Source of the DNA: Oligoflexia bacterium | GTDB lineage: Bacteria; Bdellovibrionota; UBA1018 | Length of the DNA: 46,924 nt | Assembly (NCBI GenBank): GCA_903898645.1 | Contig: CAIUGE010000114.1 | Coordinates: 1 to 46,924, forward strand | Direction: 5' to 3' | Made by a program: the position numbers and the translations under genes | Shown here: positions 14,804 to 22,853 of the stretch, in pieces | Layout: the number at the start of each line of letters is the position of its first letter | How positions within the stretch are numbered: position 1 is the stretch's first letter | The notes under the pieces: generated by a model | Seen by the model: only the letters and a program-made list of their open reading frames with translations | The model's database searches: none | What the model was told of the DNA's origin: nothing

Positions 14804-15419
14804 TCACCATCCTCCAATTAAAGTGTAGCATATGGATTGATTTGCCCCAGTCGTTATGCTGATATACTGATTTCCGGCAGCCCCTGCTGCTGCAATGGTC
14901 ATGCCTGTTCCGGCTGCGCCCATTGTTGATAATGAAATATACGCTCCTGCTGGATTTGCAAATGTAACAATCACAACTCCTACTGTATTTGTATGTACAG
15001 CTCCTCTTAAATTTATAAACAGTGTGCCCACTTGATTTGCTCCGACATTTATCGTGTGGTTAGTGCCCTGAGTTCATCTGACCGCTGAGCGTCATATTTG
15101 TGCCATTTATATTTCCGCTCACTGCAACGCTTCCGCTCACATCCAGGGCGCGCGTAGGTGCCGAGCTCCCAATCCCAACTGACCCAGCATTGAAATGAAT
15201 ATTCTAAGAGCTCGGGACCCAAGGGCTACTGACAGTGCTTGAAATGGCATTTGTGATAGTTGAAAAGTTGCCCATCATTTGGCTCGCCGATATGGGGCTC
15301 CCTGCTGTAAAACTATACGGTAATGTGATTGAGGTCGCATGCGCTGAAAGCGTAGAAAAGAAACACAGAAAAATTGCGCTATGTACTATTGGCGTAGATT
15401 GATTGAGAATACTTATCAT
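14804..15419 (-). pseudogene. decayed secreted protein of the FTAG.PISAS family
   Basis: The 5' part encodes a signal peptide and LPYSFTAGSPISASQ, as in the C1q-like gene at 1677. Reading then meets an in-frame TAG (around 15201-15203), after which the same frame continues with a GSVGIGSSAP...LDVSG motif equivalent to the GIG motif of that gene. A second lesion is a frameshift near 15070, after which the tail (HTINVGANQVGTLFINLRG to LIGGW, ending at 14804) reads in another frame. Two lesions make a functional single protein unlikely, although the pieces are still easily recognised, so decay seems recent. The C-terminal domain is not C1q-like; it is Gly/Ala-rich beta and may be an alternative tail. 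Confidence 0.8.
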
Positions 15420-15826
15420 TTACTATCCGTCTCCGACTAGAACAATAACATCTGCTCTCTCTGACATCAATCCACAAAAGATTCTATGAAGACTCATCAA
15501 AAATGAAGTTCGGTTTTCCGGCTGAGCTGTTTAAAGATAGAGAAAAAAGAATGATGGTCAGTCGAGCGTATTGCTAGATTGACGAAATCGGAAAAACGAG
15601 ACAGTCCTTTTGTGACCTGAGAGGATGTCGTGGCTCATCTGGTATCGCTCATGAGAGCACGAGGAGGTTGTTGAGTTAAGGACAATGCCGCGGTCAGACT
15701 TCAAGCTCGCACAGCAACTTAATCGAGCAAGGGAGTTTCAGATCCTTCCCGGCCTCAAGGTCAAGGGTTCCGTCGAGGAAAATAATTGATGAATTGCGTT
15801 ACCTTTTTTTATGGTACGCTCCTTCT
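15420..15826. other. gene-poor interval with short open fragments
   Basis: No recognisable gene, tRNA or repeat is seen in this stretch of about 400 bases, apart from the mpl promoter at its right end. Two short frames look like coding debris: one from ATG 15503, interrupted by a TAG at 15575-15577 and resuming for about 33 codons, and a 34-codon frame at 15685-15789 beginning MPRSDFKLAQQLNRAREF. Neither resembles a family I know. The interval lies between a pseudogene and mpl, consistent with general decay here. Confidence 0.4.
15786..15815 (+). promoter_or_regulatory. promoter of mpl
   Basis: TTGATG (15786-15791), an 18-base spacer and TATGGT (15810-15815) match the consensus at 4/6 and 4/6. 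The ATG at 15827 is 11 bases further on with no Shine-Dalgarno sequence between. Confidence 0.4.
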
Positions 15827-17203
15827 ATGTATTCTCGCGTTCATATCATTGGTATTGGCGGCACCCTGATGGGGCATTTTGCGGTCTTCCTTAAGCAATC
15901 CGGTGTTCGTGTGACTGGCAGTGACGGTGTGATCTACCCACCAATGTCGCATGTCCTGCGAGATGTTGCTATCAATCAGGGTTACGACCCGTCGCATATT
16001 CCTCATGACACTGAATGTGTGATTATTGGGAATGTTATCAGAGCTACAAACCCTGAGGCTCTTGAAGCCTTTGCTCGTATGAAGCAGGGATTGTTGCGTG
16101 TTATGAGTTTGCCTGAGATGCTGGAAGAACAGGTTTTGACAAAAACTCATAATATCTGTGTTGCGGGTACGCATGGTAAAACAACGACAAGTGGGCTATT
16201 GGCCTATACTTTACAAAGACTTGAGCAAGCTCCTTCATACCTTATTGGGGGTGTTTGTCTTGATCTTGACGTCAGTTTCAAGATTGCGGGTCCCTACTTT
16301 GTGCTGGAAGCAGATGAGTATGATACTGCCTTTTGGGATAAGGTGCCGAAGTTTTTTCATTACAGGCCTACCAGTGTTCTTCTGCTTGCCTTGGAATTTG
16401 ATCACGCAGATATCTATAAGGATTTGGCTGCAGTAGAGGAGGCATTCTACGGTCTTCTGGAGCGTATGCCTGAGCATGGTGTGCTTGTCGCAAATACCAT
16501 GAGTCCAAGTGTCCTTAAACTCCTGGGGCGTCTCAAAAAGCCTCTTAGGCGGCACCTTCTGCATGGTGATGAGACGTATCTCACTGATGTGCAGGATCGT
16601 GATGGGCTTTTGCACTGCACTTTTATGGATCGTGGGGTGACTGATACTTTTACTCTTCGTATACCTGGTAGGCATAATGCTGAAAATGCACTGGCTGCCT
16701 GGGTGTTACTCGGGGCATTGGGGTTTGATAAAAATTTAGTGAGAGAAGCTTTTGCAAGCTTTCGTGGTATTGCGCGCAGGCAGGAAGTACGTCTTCAAAC
16801 GAAGGACTATGTGCTCATTGATGACTTTGCGCATCACCCGACAGCTGTCAAGGAGACCTTGCGTGCATTGCGAGCGCGTTTTCCATCCCGCATGGTTGTG
16901 CTTTTTGAGCCTAGGAGTGCAAGCTCTCGTAGGCGTGTTTTTCAGAGGGCCTATGAGGAGGCCTTTGGGAGTGCTGATTGCGTTTTTATTGCAGAGCCTT
17001 TTGATCATGCTGAGGATCGTTTTTCCAGTGCCGAGCTTGTTGCAGCTTTACCATGCTCGTATGTCCTTCCCAGTGCTGGTAGAGTTGAGTTTGTCATGGA
17101 GCATATTCGTCCGGGAGATACCATTGTGGTGCTGTCTAATGGTGCTTTTGGGGGCATTGTGACTGAGCTGGAACAAAGGCTGTCGCTTTTGCAAGTTTCA
17201 TAA
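15827..17203 (+). CDS. mpl: UDP-N-acetylmuramate:L-alanyl-gamma-D-glutamyl-meso-diaminopimelate ligase
   Basis: Mpl recycles murein by joining the tripeptide L-Ala-gamma-D-Glu-meso-DAP released from the wall to UDP-MurNAc in the cytoplasm. The 458-residue protein opens with VHIIGIGGTLMGHFA (MurNAc-binding Rossmann domain), where family members also show GxGGTxMG. It carries the ATP loop AGTHGKTTTSG at 113-123, EADEYDTAFWDK, PGRHNAENALAAW and the C-terminal domain with IDDFAHHPTAVKETL and FEPRS. These are diagnostic for Mpl as opposed to MurC. ATG 15827 is chosen because it sits directly before the Rossmann strand. The gene shows that the murein contains meso-DAP and is recycled, and it sits near two other wall-active genes. 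Confidence 0.93.
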   Translation: MYSRVHIIGIGGTLMGHFAVFLKQSGVRVTGSDGVIYPPMSHVLRDVAINQGYDPSHIPHDTECVIIGNVIRATNPEALEAFARMKQGLLRVMSLPEMLEEQVLTKTHNICVAGTHGKTTTSGLLAYTLQRLEQAPSYLIGGVCLDLDVSFKIAGPYFVLEADEYDTAFWDKVPKFFHYRPTSVLLLALEFDHADIYKDLAAVEEAFYGLLERMPEHGVLVANTMSPSVLKLLGRLKKPLRRHLLHGDETYLTDVQDRDGLLHCTFMDRGVTDTFTLRIPGRHNAENALAAWVLLGALGFDKNLVREAFASFRGIARRQEVRLQTKDYVLIDDFAHHPTAVKETLRALRARFPSRMVVLFEPRSASSRRRVFQRAYEEAFGSADCVFIAEPFDHAEDRFSSAELVAALPCSYVLPSAGRVEFVMEHIRPGDTIVVLSNGAFGGIVTELEQRLSLLQVS

Positions 17204-17320
17204 CTCCAAACCAGCATGCTAGCTGTATGTCCTCAAAGGACCTGCGCCAGTGACCCTGTCATTTCTTACACAGTGCAGCTTATCGTTTAGTGAAATTGTG
17301 CATATTGTCGATAAGTCGTC

Positions 17321-19099
17321 ATGCGTATTCTTATTGTCCTTGGTGTGAGTAGTGCTGTTGTGCCGGCTATGAGTATGGCAGGGACGGGAGCTGTAGGTAT
17401 GTCGTTGGGGGGCGTAGGGACAACAAGGCGAGTAGTAGCTAAACAGCTAAAACAGGGGGTAGCACCAGGAAGGGTGACGGTGCCGCCGGGAGGCCAAAAA
17501 AGCTTGCCGCCGATGGCGGCATCCGTGTTGCCAGCGGCAGGAGTAGGGCGCGTAGGCAGTGTGCAGCAGGTGATTAGCTCAGAAGGTTCGGCAGCACACC
17601 CAGGGTATTTAAGTTTGGCGCTGCCTCCATCAACAGCAGAACCGGGTGTCATGAGCGGGCAGGCAAAAAAGACGCAGTTGTTTATACAAAATCCAAAATT
17701 GCTGCCGCACAGCTTCAAGGAGATAGAGGCTGAAGGATTAGCAGTTGTGACACAGCTGCAAAGGATCATGCAGTTAAATCATGAAGAGCTGAAGAAGCTG
17801 GGTGGCGTGACAGCAGGGGACTATAATAAAATAACGGAATCTGTGTATGCTTTGGAACAAGTGCTTGTGGAGGCAAAAAAGAACCCGAAAAACCAGGAGT
17901 TAGCAGCAATCATGAGTGCATCGTCAGTGTGGATGTCGGCGTTAGAGTCTGTCATTCAATTGCGGGCAAAAGTGGCTGCAGTGGTGCAAGCGCCTCCCGA
18001 CATTGAGACGGGAAAAAAAGAGATAAAGGTATTGGCATCACAGGTGGCAGATTGGTCACAGAGTATACAGAAGAGACAGGTAGAGCAGTCAGACGTTTAT
18101 AAGTTCTACTTGGCGTATGAAAAGGTAAAATTACAGAAATTGAGTGATTCAGCTGAGCTGGCTCAGGACGTAGTTGCGATAAACACTGCGAAAATGCATT
18201 CGATGATGTTGCTACAAAATAGAATTCGATCGTTGGCAGAACAATCAGCTGGGGTGCCAGTGTCACTCCAGGTAGTGCCACATCCACCAATGTCCATGCA
18301 TGATGAGATACTGGCGCCTCGTCCTGCGAGTGAAGTGCAGCCGGTAGATAGAGGATTCAAGGGGGCGCGATTGGGTGTGATTGAGCCACCAGTGCCGGGA
18401 GTAGTAGAGGCTCATTTTCCAAAAGTAACACTATCAATAATCAATGAAGGTTTATGGTCGTCATCACAAGAAGCTGAAAAACTTGTTCAGGCAAAACTCG
18501 AGGGGCAGATGGTCCTAGCGAAGTTTAAAGAAGAACCCTTCGAGGGACTCTTTGAAAAGGATCGAATTGCACTCGAGACCATAATAAGTGGTTTAGAGAT
18601 ACAGCTTATGCATGAAGAGCGTCTCTTTCCGCCGAGAGAAGACGTCGTAGCATCGTTCAAGGATGTGTTACGTGCGTGGAAAATGGCGTTAGATGAGGCT
18701 CTTCAGTTGAAGTCGAAAACAGCAGCAATAATGCAGCCATCTGGTGACCATGGCACATTAAAGTCCTTCGCGGAGCAAGCAAAAGTATTGACAAGTAAGA
18801 ATTTTTCTAGCCCAATGGAATGGGGAAAAGTACATGAGATATATCTCTTGCACGCAAAAGCGCAGCTTTTAGTGTCGTCATCTGCCGATTCGCTCAATGA
18901 TGAATCGAAAGGTTATTTGGCCACGATAGAAAATGCAAAAAAGATTGCGATGGTCTTGATGGAAAGTCGGATGCGATTGGACGCAGAGGAGCAGGTAAAG
19001 AAAAGTGTATCAAATGTGGTGGGTCTGTCGCAAGCAATGCGGAGGGTGTCGTCAGAATCCAGTTGTTTATTGGTGTATCGGCTGTCTATGCCCGAATGA
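17321..19099 (+). CDS. exported helical protein with an internal duplication, 592 aa
   Basis: I do not recognise this protein. A hydrophobic start (MRILIVLGVSSAVVPAMSMAG) suggests export. Residues 20-115 are low-complexity, rich in Gly, Ala, Pro and Val. The rest is mostly helical and contains two copies of a unit of about 175 residues, at about 131-308 and 383-557. Shared landmarks are ALESVIQLRAKVAAVVQ against ALDEALQLKSKTAAIMQ, SDVYKFYLAYEK against HEIYLLHAKA, INTAKMHSMMLLQNRIRSLAEQ against IENAKKIAMVLMESRMRLDAEEQ. The linker between them (310-370) is again Pro-rich. The gene stands alone between mpl and the convergent kinase operon and is followed by a terminator-like hairpin. Confidence 0.7.
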   Translation: MRILIVLGVSSAVVPAMSMAGTGAVGMSLGGVGTTRRVVAKQLKQGVAPGRVTVPPGGQKSLPPMAASVLPAAGVGRVGSVQQVISSEGSAAHPGYLSLALPPSTAEPGVMSGQAKKTQLFIQNPKLLPHSFKEIEAEGLAVVTQLQRIMQLNHEELKKLGGVTAGDYNKITESVYALEQVLVEAKKNPKNQELAAIMSASSVWMSALESVIQLRAKVAAVVQAPPDIETGKKEIKVLASQVADWSQSIQKRQVEQSDVYKFYLAYEKVKLQKLSDSAELAQDVVAINTAKMHSMMLLQNRIRSLAEQSAGVPVSLQVVPHPPMSMHDEILAPRPASEVQPVDRGFKGARLGVIEPPVPGVVEAHFPKVTLSIINEGLWSSSQEAEKLVQAKLEGQMVLAKFKEEPFEGLFEKDRIALETIISGLEIQLMHEERLFPPREDVVASFKDVLRAWKMALDEALQLKSKTAAIMQPSGDHGTLKSFAEQAKVLTSKNFSSPMEWGKVHEIYLLHAKAQLLVSSSADSLNDESKGYLATIENAKKIAMVLMESRMRLDAEEQVKKSVSNVVGLSQAMRRVSSESSCLLVYRLSMPE

Positions 19100-19143
19100 C
19101 CTGTTGATTCGAAAACTCTCGATCCAAAGATATTTCAATGACC

Positions 19144-19165
19144 ATGCTTTCTCCGGAGGAAGCAT
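19144..19165 (+). terminator. intrinsic terminator-like hairpin
   Basis: ATGCTTTCTCC/GGAGGAAGCAT forms a stem of about nine pairs, one a G-U, closed by a CCGG loop. It is followed by a T-rich ATATTTTCATTTT. It lies between the 3' ends of the 592-aa gene and the convergent kinase gene. Confidence 0.5.
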
Positions 19166-19199
19166 ATATTTTCATTTTAAAGGCAGTTGACGTTGGTTT

Positions 19200-21011
19200 C
19201 TACTTAACGTCGAGGCGTTCGTCTATGGTGACTGTTTTGCCTTCTTCTATTTTGATGCTGATGACTTTTTCCATACCGAGAATGGTATTGACCAGTCGGG
19301 CGTTATAGGAGCCAACGGGGAGAGGTTCATTTTCGATGGGTGTTTTCTTTGTCCAATTAGCGCCATCGACCATGAGGTTCACATCAGAGCTTGGTGTTGT
19401 ATGAAGTGTGAGGTAGCCCATGTGGGAAGATTCGATGTTACACTCCATAGTGGTTTCTTTCTCCCCTTCATAGCGGGAGGATTCGAGAACAAAGGAGCGT
19501 TTGAAGATGACTAGGCCGCTGCGTTCAATACGTATCTCAAGCGGGGTGTCGAGTGATGCTTCAATGGTGGGATGGAAGATATCGACGAGTTTATTATTAA
19601 AAAAAAGCGTCAGGGGGCTTGTAAGGCTCGGTTGCGGGATGATGTTAATTGACAGCATAAGGGATTTTTCAAGCAAAACTTTGACGGGTTCTTTTATTGG
19701 GGTAGGTATTTCTGGTTGCTCCTCTTTTTTGGTGAAGACAGAGAGGCCTCCAGCAATGGCTGTCATACCAAGCAAGATAATGAGGATAAGGGATGAGCGG
19801 CTCTTTTTTTCTGCACGTTGGACAATCTCGCGTGAGAGTATACGAGATTTTTCTGCGCCGACAGATCGGGAAGGCATTGCTGCGCGGCTTGTTGTGGGGT
19901 GAGACCCTTCAAACTCGACTTTTAAATTTTTACTCGTTTCTTCTGTGAAATCAAATGTTTCTGGCGCAATGCGCTTGTGCTTAGGGGGTTCTACGGGAGC
20001 AGGTTCTGCAGGAAGAATGAGTAGCTGAGATGCCTTTTCGCTAATTTTTTGTATATGTTTGCGGTCTTCTAGAATCTCTGGTTTAAAAACATCTTTGACA
20101 AAACCTGCAATATCCGAGCTATTGAACTCAGGTGAGTATGATGTAATAAATTTATGGAGTGCACGCTGAAATTCTTCGGCTGTTTGGTAACGGTTGTTGC
20201 GTTGTTTTGTGAGTGACTTCATGACGATTGCGTCAAGTTCTTTGGGGATTTTAGGGTTGAGTGTAGATGGTGGTTTAACGTGGGATGAGCAGTTTTCGAT
20301 AAGTTTGAGGACTGCAAGGTCATTGTCGGCTGCAAACAGCTTCTTGCCTGTGAGGATTTCCCAGAGTACAGCTCCAAGCGCAAAAACATCTGACCGCGCA
20401 TCAAGATTTTCGCCGCTTATTTGCTCAGGTGATAGGTAGCTGGGTTTGCCTTTGATAATGCCTGCGCGTGTTGATTCGTTATTGGTGGTAGCTTTAGCGA
20501 TGCCAAAATCAATGACTTTAATGATGCCTTCAAAGGAAATGATAATGTTTTGCGGGCTGATGTCACGGTGTACGATGTTGAGATGTTCTCCAGAAATTTT
20601 GTCTCGGTAGCTATGTGCGTAGTGGAGGCCTGCGGCTGCCTGCTCAACGATCGTTGCTGCAAGTTCTATTGGGAATGCGCGTTTGTTCTCAATATAGCGA
20701 TTGGTGAGTTGGCGTAAATTGCGGCCGTCGATCCATTCCATGGCAATGTAGGGTTGATGGTCTTCTTCGCCAAAGTCATAGAGTTGGACAATGTTTGGGT
20801 GATTAAAGCCCATGGTGACTTTGATTTCACTTTTGAACATTTTTAAAAATTCAGAATTATCGCCAAAACCTGCTTGAATTTTTTTTATAACAATAAGGCG
20901 TCCGGCACCGTCAGCATCAATAAGGCGAGCTCGGTAGATCTCTGCCATACCTCCTTGCGCGATGTGGTCGAGCAGGAAGTAACGGCCAAATTTTTTCAGC
21001 ACATCACTCAT
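19200..21011 (-). CDS. membrane Ser/Thr protein kinase with PEGA-like C-terminal domain
   Basis: The 603-residue protein is a PknB-type kinase. It has the glycine loop IAQGGMAEIY (17-26), the beta3 lysine K43 in VIKK, HRDISPQN (148-155), IDFG (167-170) and SYLSPEQ. The kinase domain ends near residue 290. A linker leads to one transmembrane helix at about 407-425, and the periplasmic tail (about 440-603) ends in a PEGA-like unit (MGYLTLHTTPSSDVNLMVDG to the VPVGSY-like turn LPVGSYNARL). Kinase-PEGA proteins are common in myxobacteria and relatives and probably couple wall or periplasmic signals to phosphorylation. The gene follows the HD-GYP gene by 19 bases on the same strand, so the two are likely co-transcribed. 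Confidence 0.9.
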   Translation of the reverse strand: MSDVLKKFGRYFLLDHIAQGGMAEIYRARLIDADGAGRLIVIKKIQAGFGDNSEFLKMFKSEIKVTMGFNHPNIVQLYDFGEEDHQPYIAMEWIDGRNLRQLTNRYIENKRAFPIELAATIVEQAAAGLHYAHSYRDKISGEHLNIVHRDISPQNIIISFEGIIKVIDFGIAKATTNNESTRAGIIKGKPSYLSPEQISGENLDARSDVFALGAVLWEILTGKKLFAADNDLAVLKLIENCSSHVKPPSTLNPKIPKELDAIVMKSLTKQRNNRYQTAEEFQRALHKFITSYSPEFNSSDIAGFVKDVFKPEILEDRKHIQKISEKASQLLILPAEPAPVEPPKHKRIAPETFDFTEETSKNLKVEFEGSHPTTSRAAMPSRSVGAEKSRILSREIVQRAEKKSRSSLILIILLGMTAIAGGLSVFTKKEEQPEIPTPIKEPVKVLLEKSLMLSINIIPQPSLTSPLTLFFNNKLVDIFHPTIEASLDTPLEIRIERSGLVIFKRSFVLESSRYEGEKETTMECNIESSHMGYLTLHTTPSSDVNLMVDGANWTKKTPIENEPLPVGSYNARLVNTILGMEKVISIKIEEGKTVTIDERLDVK

Positions 21012-21030
21012 CTAGGGATCTGTCGGTATT

Positions 21031-21642
21031 TTATGCTGCTTCCGTGAGTAATTCCCAGGTGGGGTGGGCCCGAAGAAAAATACGCACGAGCTGTGCATCA
21101 AATTGACGCCCTGCGAACTGTTTCAGTTCTTGGTATGCCTTCTCGTGGTCGAGTTTGTTGCGGTAGGGGCGTGTGGTGGTCATGGCATCGAAGGTGTCTG
21201 CAATAATAATGACGCGGGCCTCAAGGGGGATGCTGTCGCCTGCTAAGCCGTAGGGATAGCCTCGGCCATCGATGCGCTCATGATGGTGGAGGATGCCAGG
21301 TATGATATCAGCAAAAAAAGGAATAGATTCTAGTGGTTTGAGGATGGAGACACCTCGTTCTGGGTGTTCTTGCATCACACGCTCTTCTGCGGTCGTGAGA
21401 CGGGATCTTTTGAGTAAAATGGCGTCTGGGATACCGATTTTGCCAATGTCGTGAAAAATGCTTGCATACTCAATTCTTGTTTGATCATAAACGGAAAGGC
21501 CAGCTGCTTCTGCGAGGAGGCGAGCTTGTGAGGAGACGCGGCAGCAATGCCCATAGGTATAGGGGTCGCGTGCGCGTAATGCGGCAAGGAGGGACTCGAC
21601 CATGGAGCTGGCCCATGTCGGGATAGGGTTCTCTTTCTTCAC
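21031..21642 (-). CDS. HD-GYP domain cyclic-di-GMP phosphodiesterase-like protein
   Basis: The 203-residue protein is a stand-alone HD-GYP domain, of the class that hydrolyses cyclic di-GMP (or cGAMP). The metal-binding residues appear intact: H32 in YGHCCRVS, HD at 64-65 in FHDIGKIGIPD, H93, HHHERIDGRGYP at 119-130 with the GYP signature, and ADTFDAMTT. There is no receiver or sensor domain, so regulation must come from partners. The start is a GTG at 21642. Transcription continues into the Ser/Thr kinase gene 19 bases on, which suggests that phosphorylation and cyclic-di-GMP turnover are linked here. Confidence 0.9.
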   Translation of the reverse strand: MKKENPIPTWASSMVESLLAALRARDPYTYGHCCRVSSQARLLAEAAGLSVYDQTRIEYASIFHDIGKIGIPDAILLKRSRLTTAEERVMQEHPERGVSILKPLESIPFFADIIPGILHHHERIDGRGYPYGLAGDSIPLEARVIIIADTFDAMTTTRPYRNKLDHEKAYQELKQFAGRQFDAQLVRIFLRAHPTWELLTEAA

Positions 21643-21700
21643 AGCAAGTCTATCGGTTTTTTTGGGTAATACTTAGGGGTGTGGCTGCCGATACACAGGG

Positions 21701-22741
21701 GTGCTTCTTTTCTTTTTTACTTTAGCCTATGCCAAAATTGACCTGATGCCTGGGTCTCGTTACCAGTCGGCGCGAGGGCTTGGTATGGGTGATGCCTTTA
21801 TTACTCTTGCAGATGATATGGCCTCGGGGCTTTTTTATAACCCCTCAGCGTTAGGAAAGGTGCGGCATCCAACAGTTGAGGCGGTGAATTTTCTTGGTTC
21901 TGCCAACAGTACGTATGTCAATTTAGTTGATCGTCATTTTTATACAGTTCTTAGTCCAACTACTTTTGCCCCAAGCTTGGGACGAAAGCCTGGAGAGATG
22001 GCGCATGTTGGAGGGGCAATGCTCCCGAATTTTGGGTTCCCGGGGTTCGCTTTTGGCGTGCTTTACTCAAGTGACGTTGCGGCTTCTGTTAATCAAGGTG
22101 TCATAACAGTGCGGAGTCAGAATCAGATCATACCAGCGGCAGGGACCGGGTTTAGGTTTTACCGTGGGCTTTTGCGTGTTGGGTACTCTCTGCAATGGGT
22201 TAATATGGCAACTAACTCAAGGGTAGGGGCTACTTCTTATTCTGCAGATTCGCTTCAGGGGGGGGGCTTGAGTCATACAGCAGGCCTGAGTATCAGTGCG
22301 CCCATCAAGATGATGCCAACGTTTACTCTTGTTGGACGCAATCTTGGATCACTGCGGTACTCGTCGACGAGTTTGATGGGGTATTTGGGCGCATCAAGTG
22401 GCAGGGTGCCTAATGAGGTAGCGACCTTTGATAGTGCGATCCATGTGCAGCCTAAAATGGGCCGAGGCTCAGTCATGAGTCTTGTTTTTGAGCTCCGTGA
22501 TGTGACGAATAGATCAGGGCTTGCTCCTTTGGATCATGTGACATTGGGTGCTGAGTTGATTGTGAATAGTAAGCTTGCATTGCGATGTGGCTGGGCATTA
22601 GGTTATCCGTCTATCGGTATAGGGTTTCGGCAGTTTGGCTCAGAAATGTCGCTTGCATGGTACAGTAACGAGTTTGGGACTGTGAGTAGTAGGCAGCGTG
22701 ACATGGTGTATGCGTTCCACTATCAGGTGAGGAGTTTTTGA
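21701..22741 (+). CDS. outer-membrane beta-barrel protein (PorV/FadL-like)
   Basis: The 346-residue product has a short signal segment cut near AYA, then SARGLGMGDAFITLADDMASGLFYNPSAL. This start, with repeated GMGDA and A....NPA motifs, is typical of PorV/FadL/UPF0164-type barrels. Alternating hydrophobic strands follow to the end, closing with FHYQVRSF, an aromatic C-terminal residue as expected for BAM-assembled barrels. The start is GTG at 21701 with CAGGGG directly before it; no in-frame ATG is available. The cargo is unknown. It is followed 112 bases later by the transglutaminase-like gene, which has its own promoter. Confidence 0.75.
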   Translation: MLLFFFTLAYAKIDLMPGSRYQSARGLGMGDAFITLADDMASGLFYNPSALGKVRHPTVEAVNFLGSANSTYVNLVDRHFYTVLSPTTFAPSLGRKPGEMAHVGGAMLPNFGFPGFAFGVLYSSDVAASVNQGVITVRSQNQIIPAAGTGFRFYRGLLRVGYSLQWVNMATNSRVGATSYSADSLQGGGLSHTAGLSISAPIKMMPTFTLVGRNLGSLRYSSTSLMGYLGASSGRVPNEVATFDSAIHVQPKMGRGSVMSLVFELRDVTNRSGLAPLDHVTLGAELIVNSKLALRCGWALGYPSIGIGFRQFGSEMSLAWYSNEFGTVSSRQRDMVYAFHYQVRSF

Positions 22742-22819
22742 GCACAGTTTTCGGACCCTCTCCTTGTCTTTTGTAAAAGACGTGTACGTATTTGATGATG
22801 CGATATCAATATGTTTTAT

Positions 22820-22848
22820 TTGTAAAAGGCTGTTGCTTGCCCTATGAT
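22820..22848 (+). promoter_or_regulatory. promoter of the transglutaminase-like gene, leaderless
   Basis: TTGTAA (22820-22825), a 17-base spacer and TATGAT (22843-22848, 5/6) precede the ATG at 22854 by five bases, so transcription is expected to start at the start codon. No Shine-Dalgarno sequence is present. Confidence 0.5.
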
Positions 22849-22853
22849 GTGGT

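Noticed and set aside
11602-15826. tRNA or riboswitch in the short intergenic gaps
   Set aside because: No cloverleaf or known aptamer pattern could be seen; most gaps are under 120 bases and are explained by promoters.
22766-22781. Short perfect palindrome GTCTTTT/AAAAGAC after the outer-membrane protein gene
   Set aside because: The loop is two bases and no T tract follows; it could be chance in AT-rich spacer.
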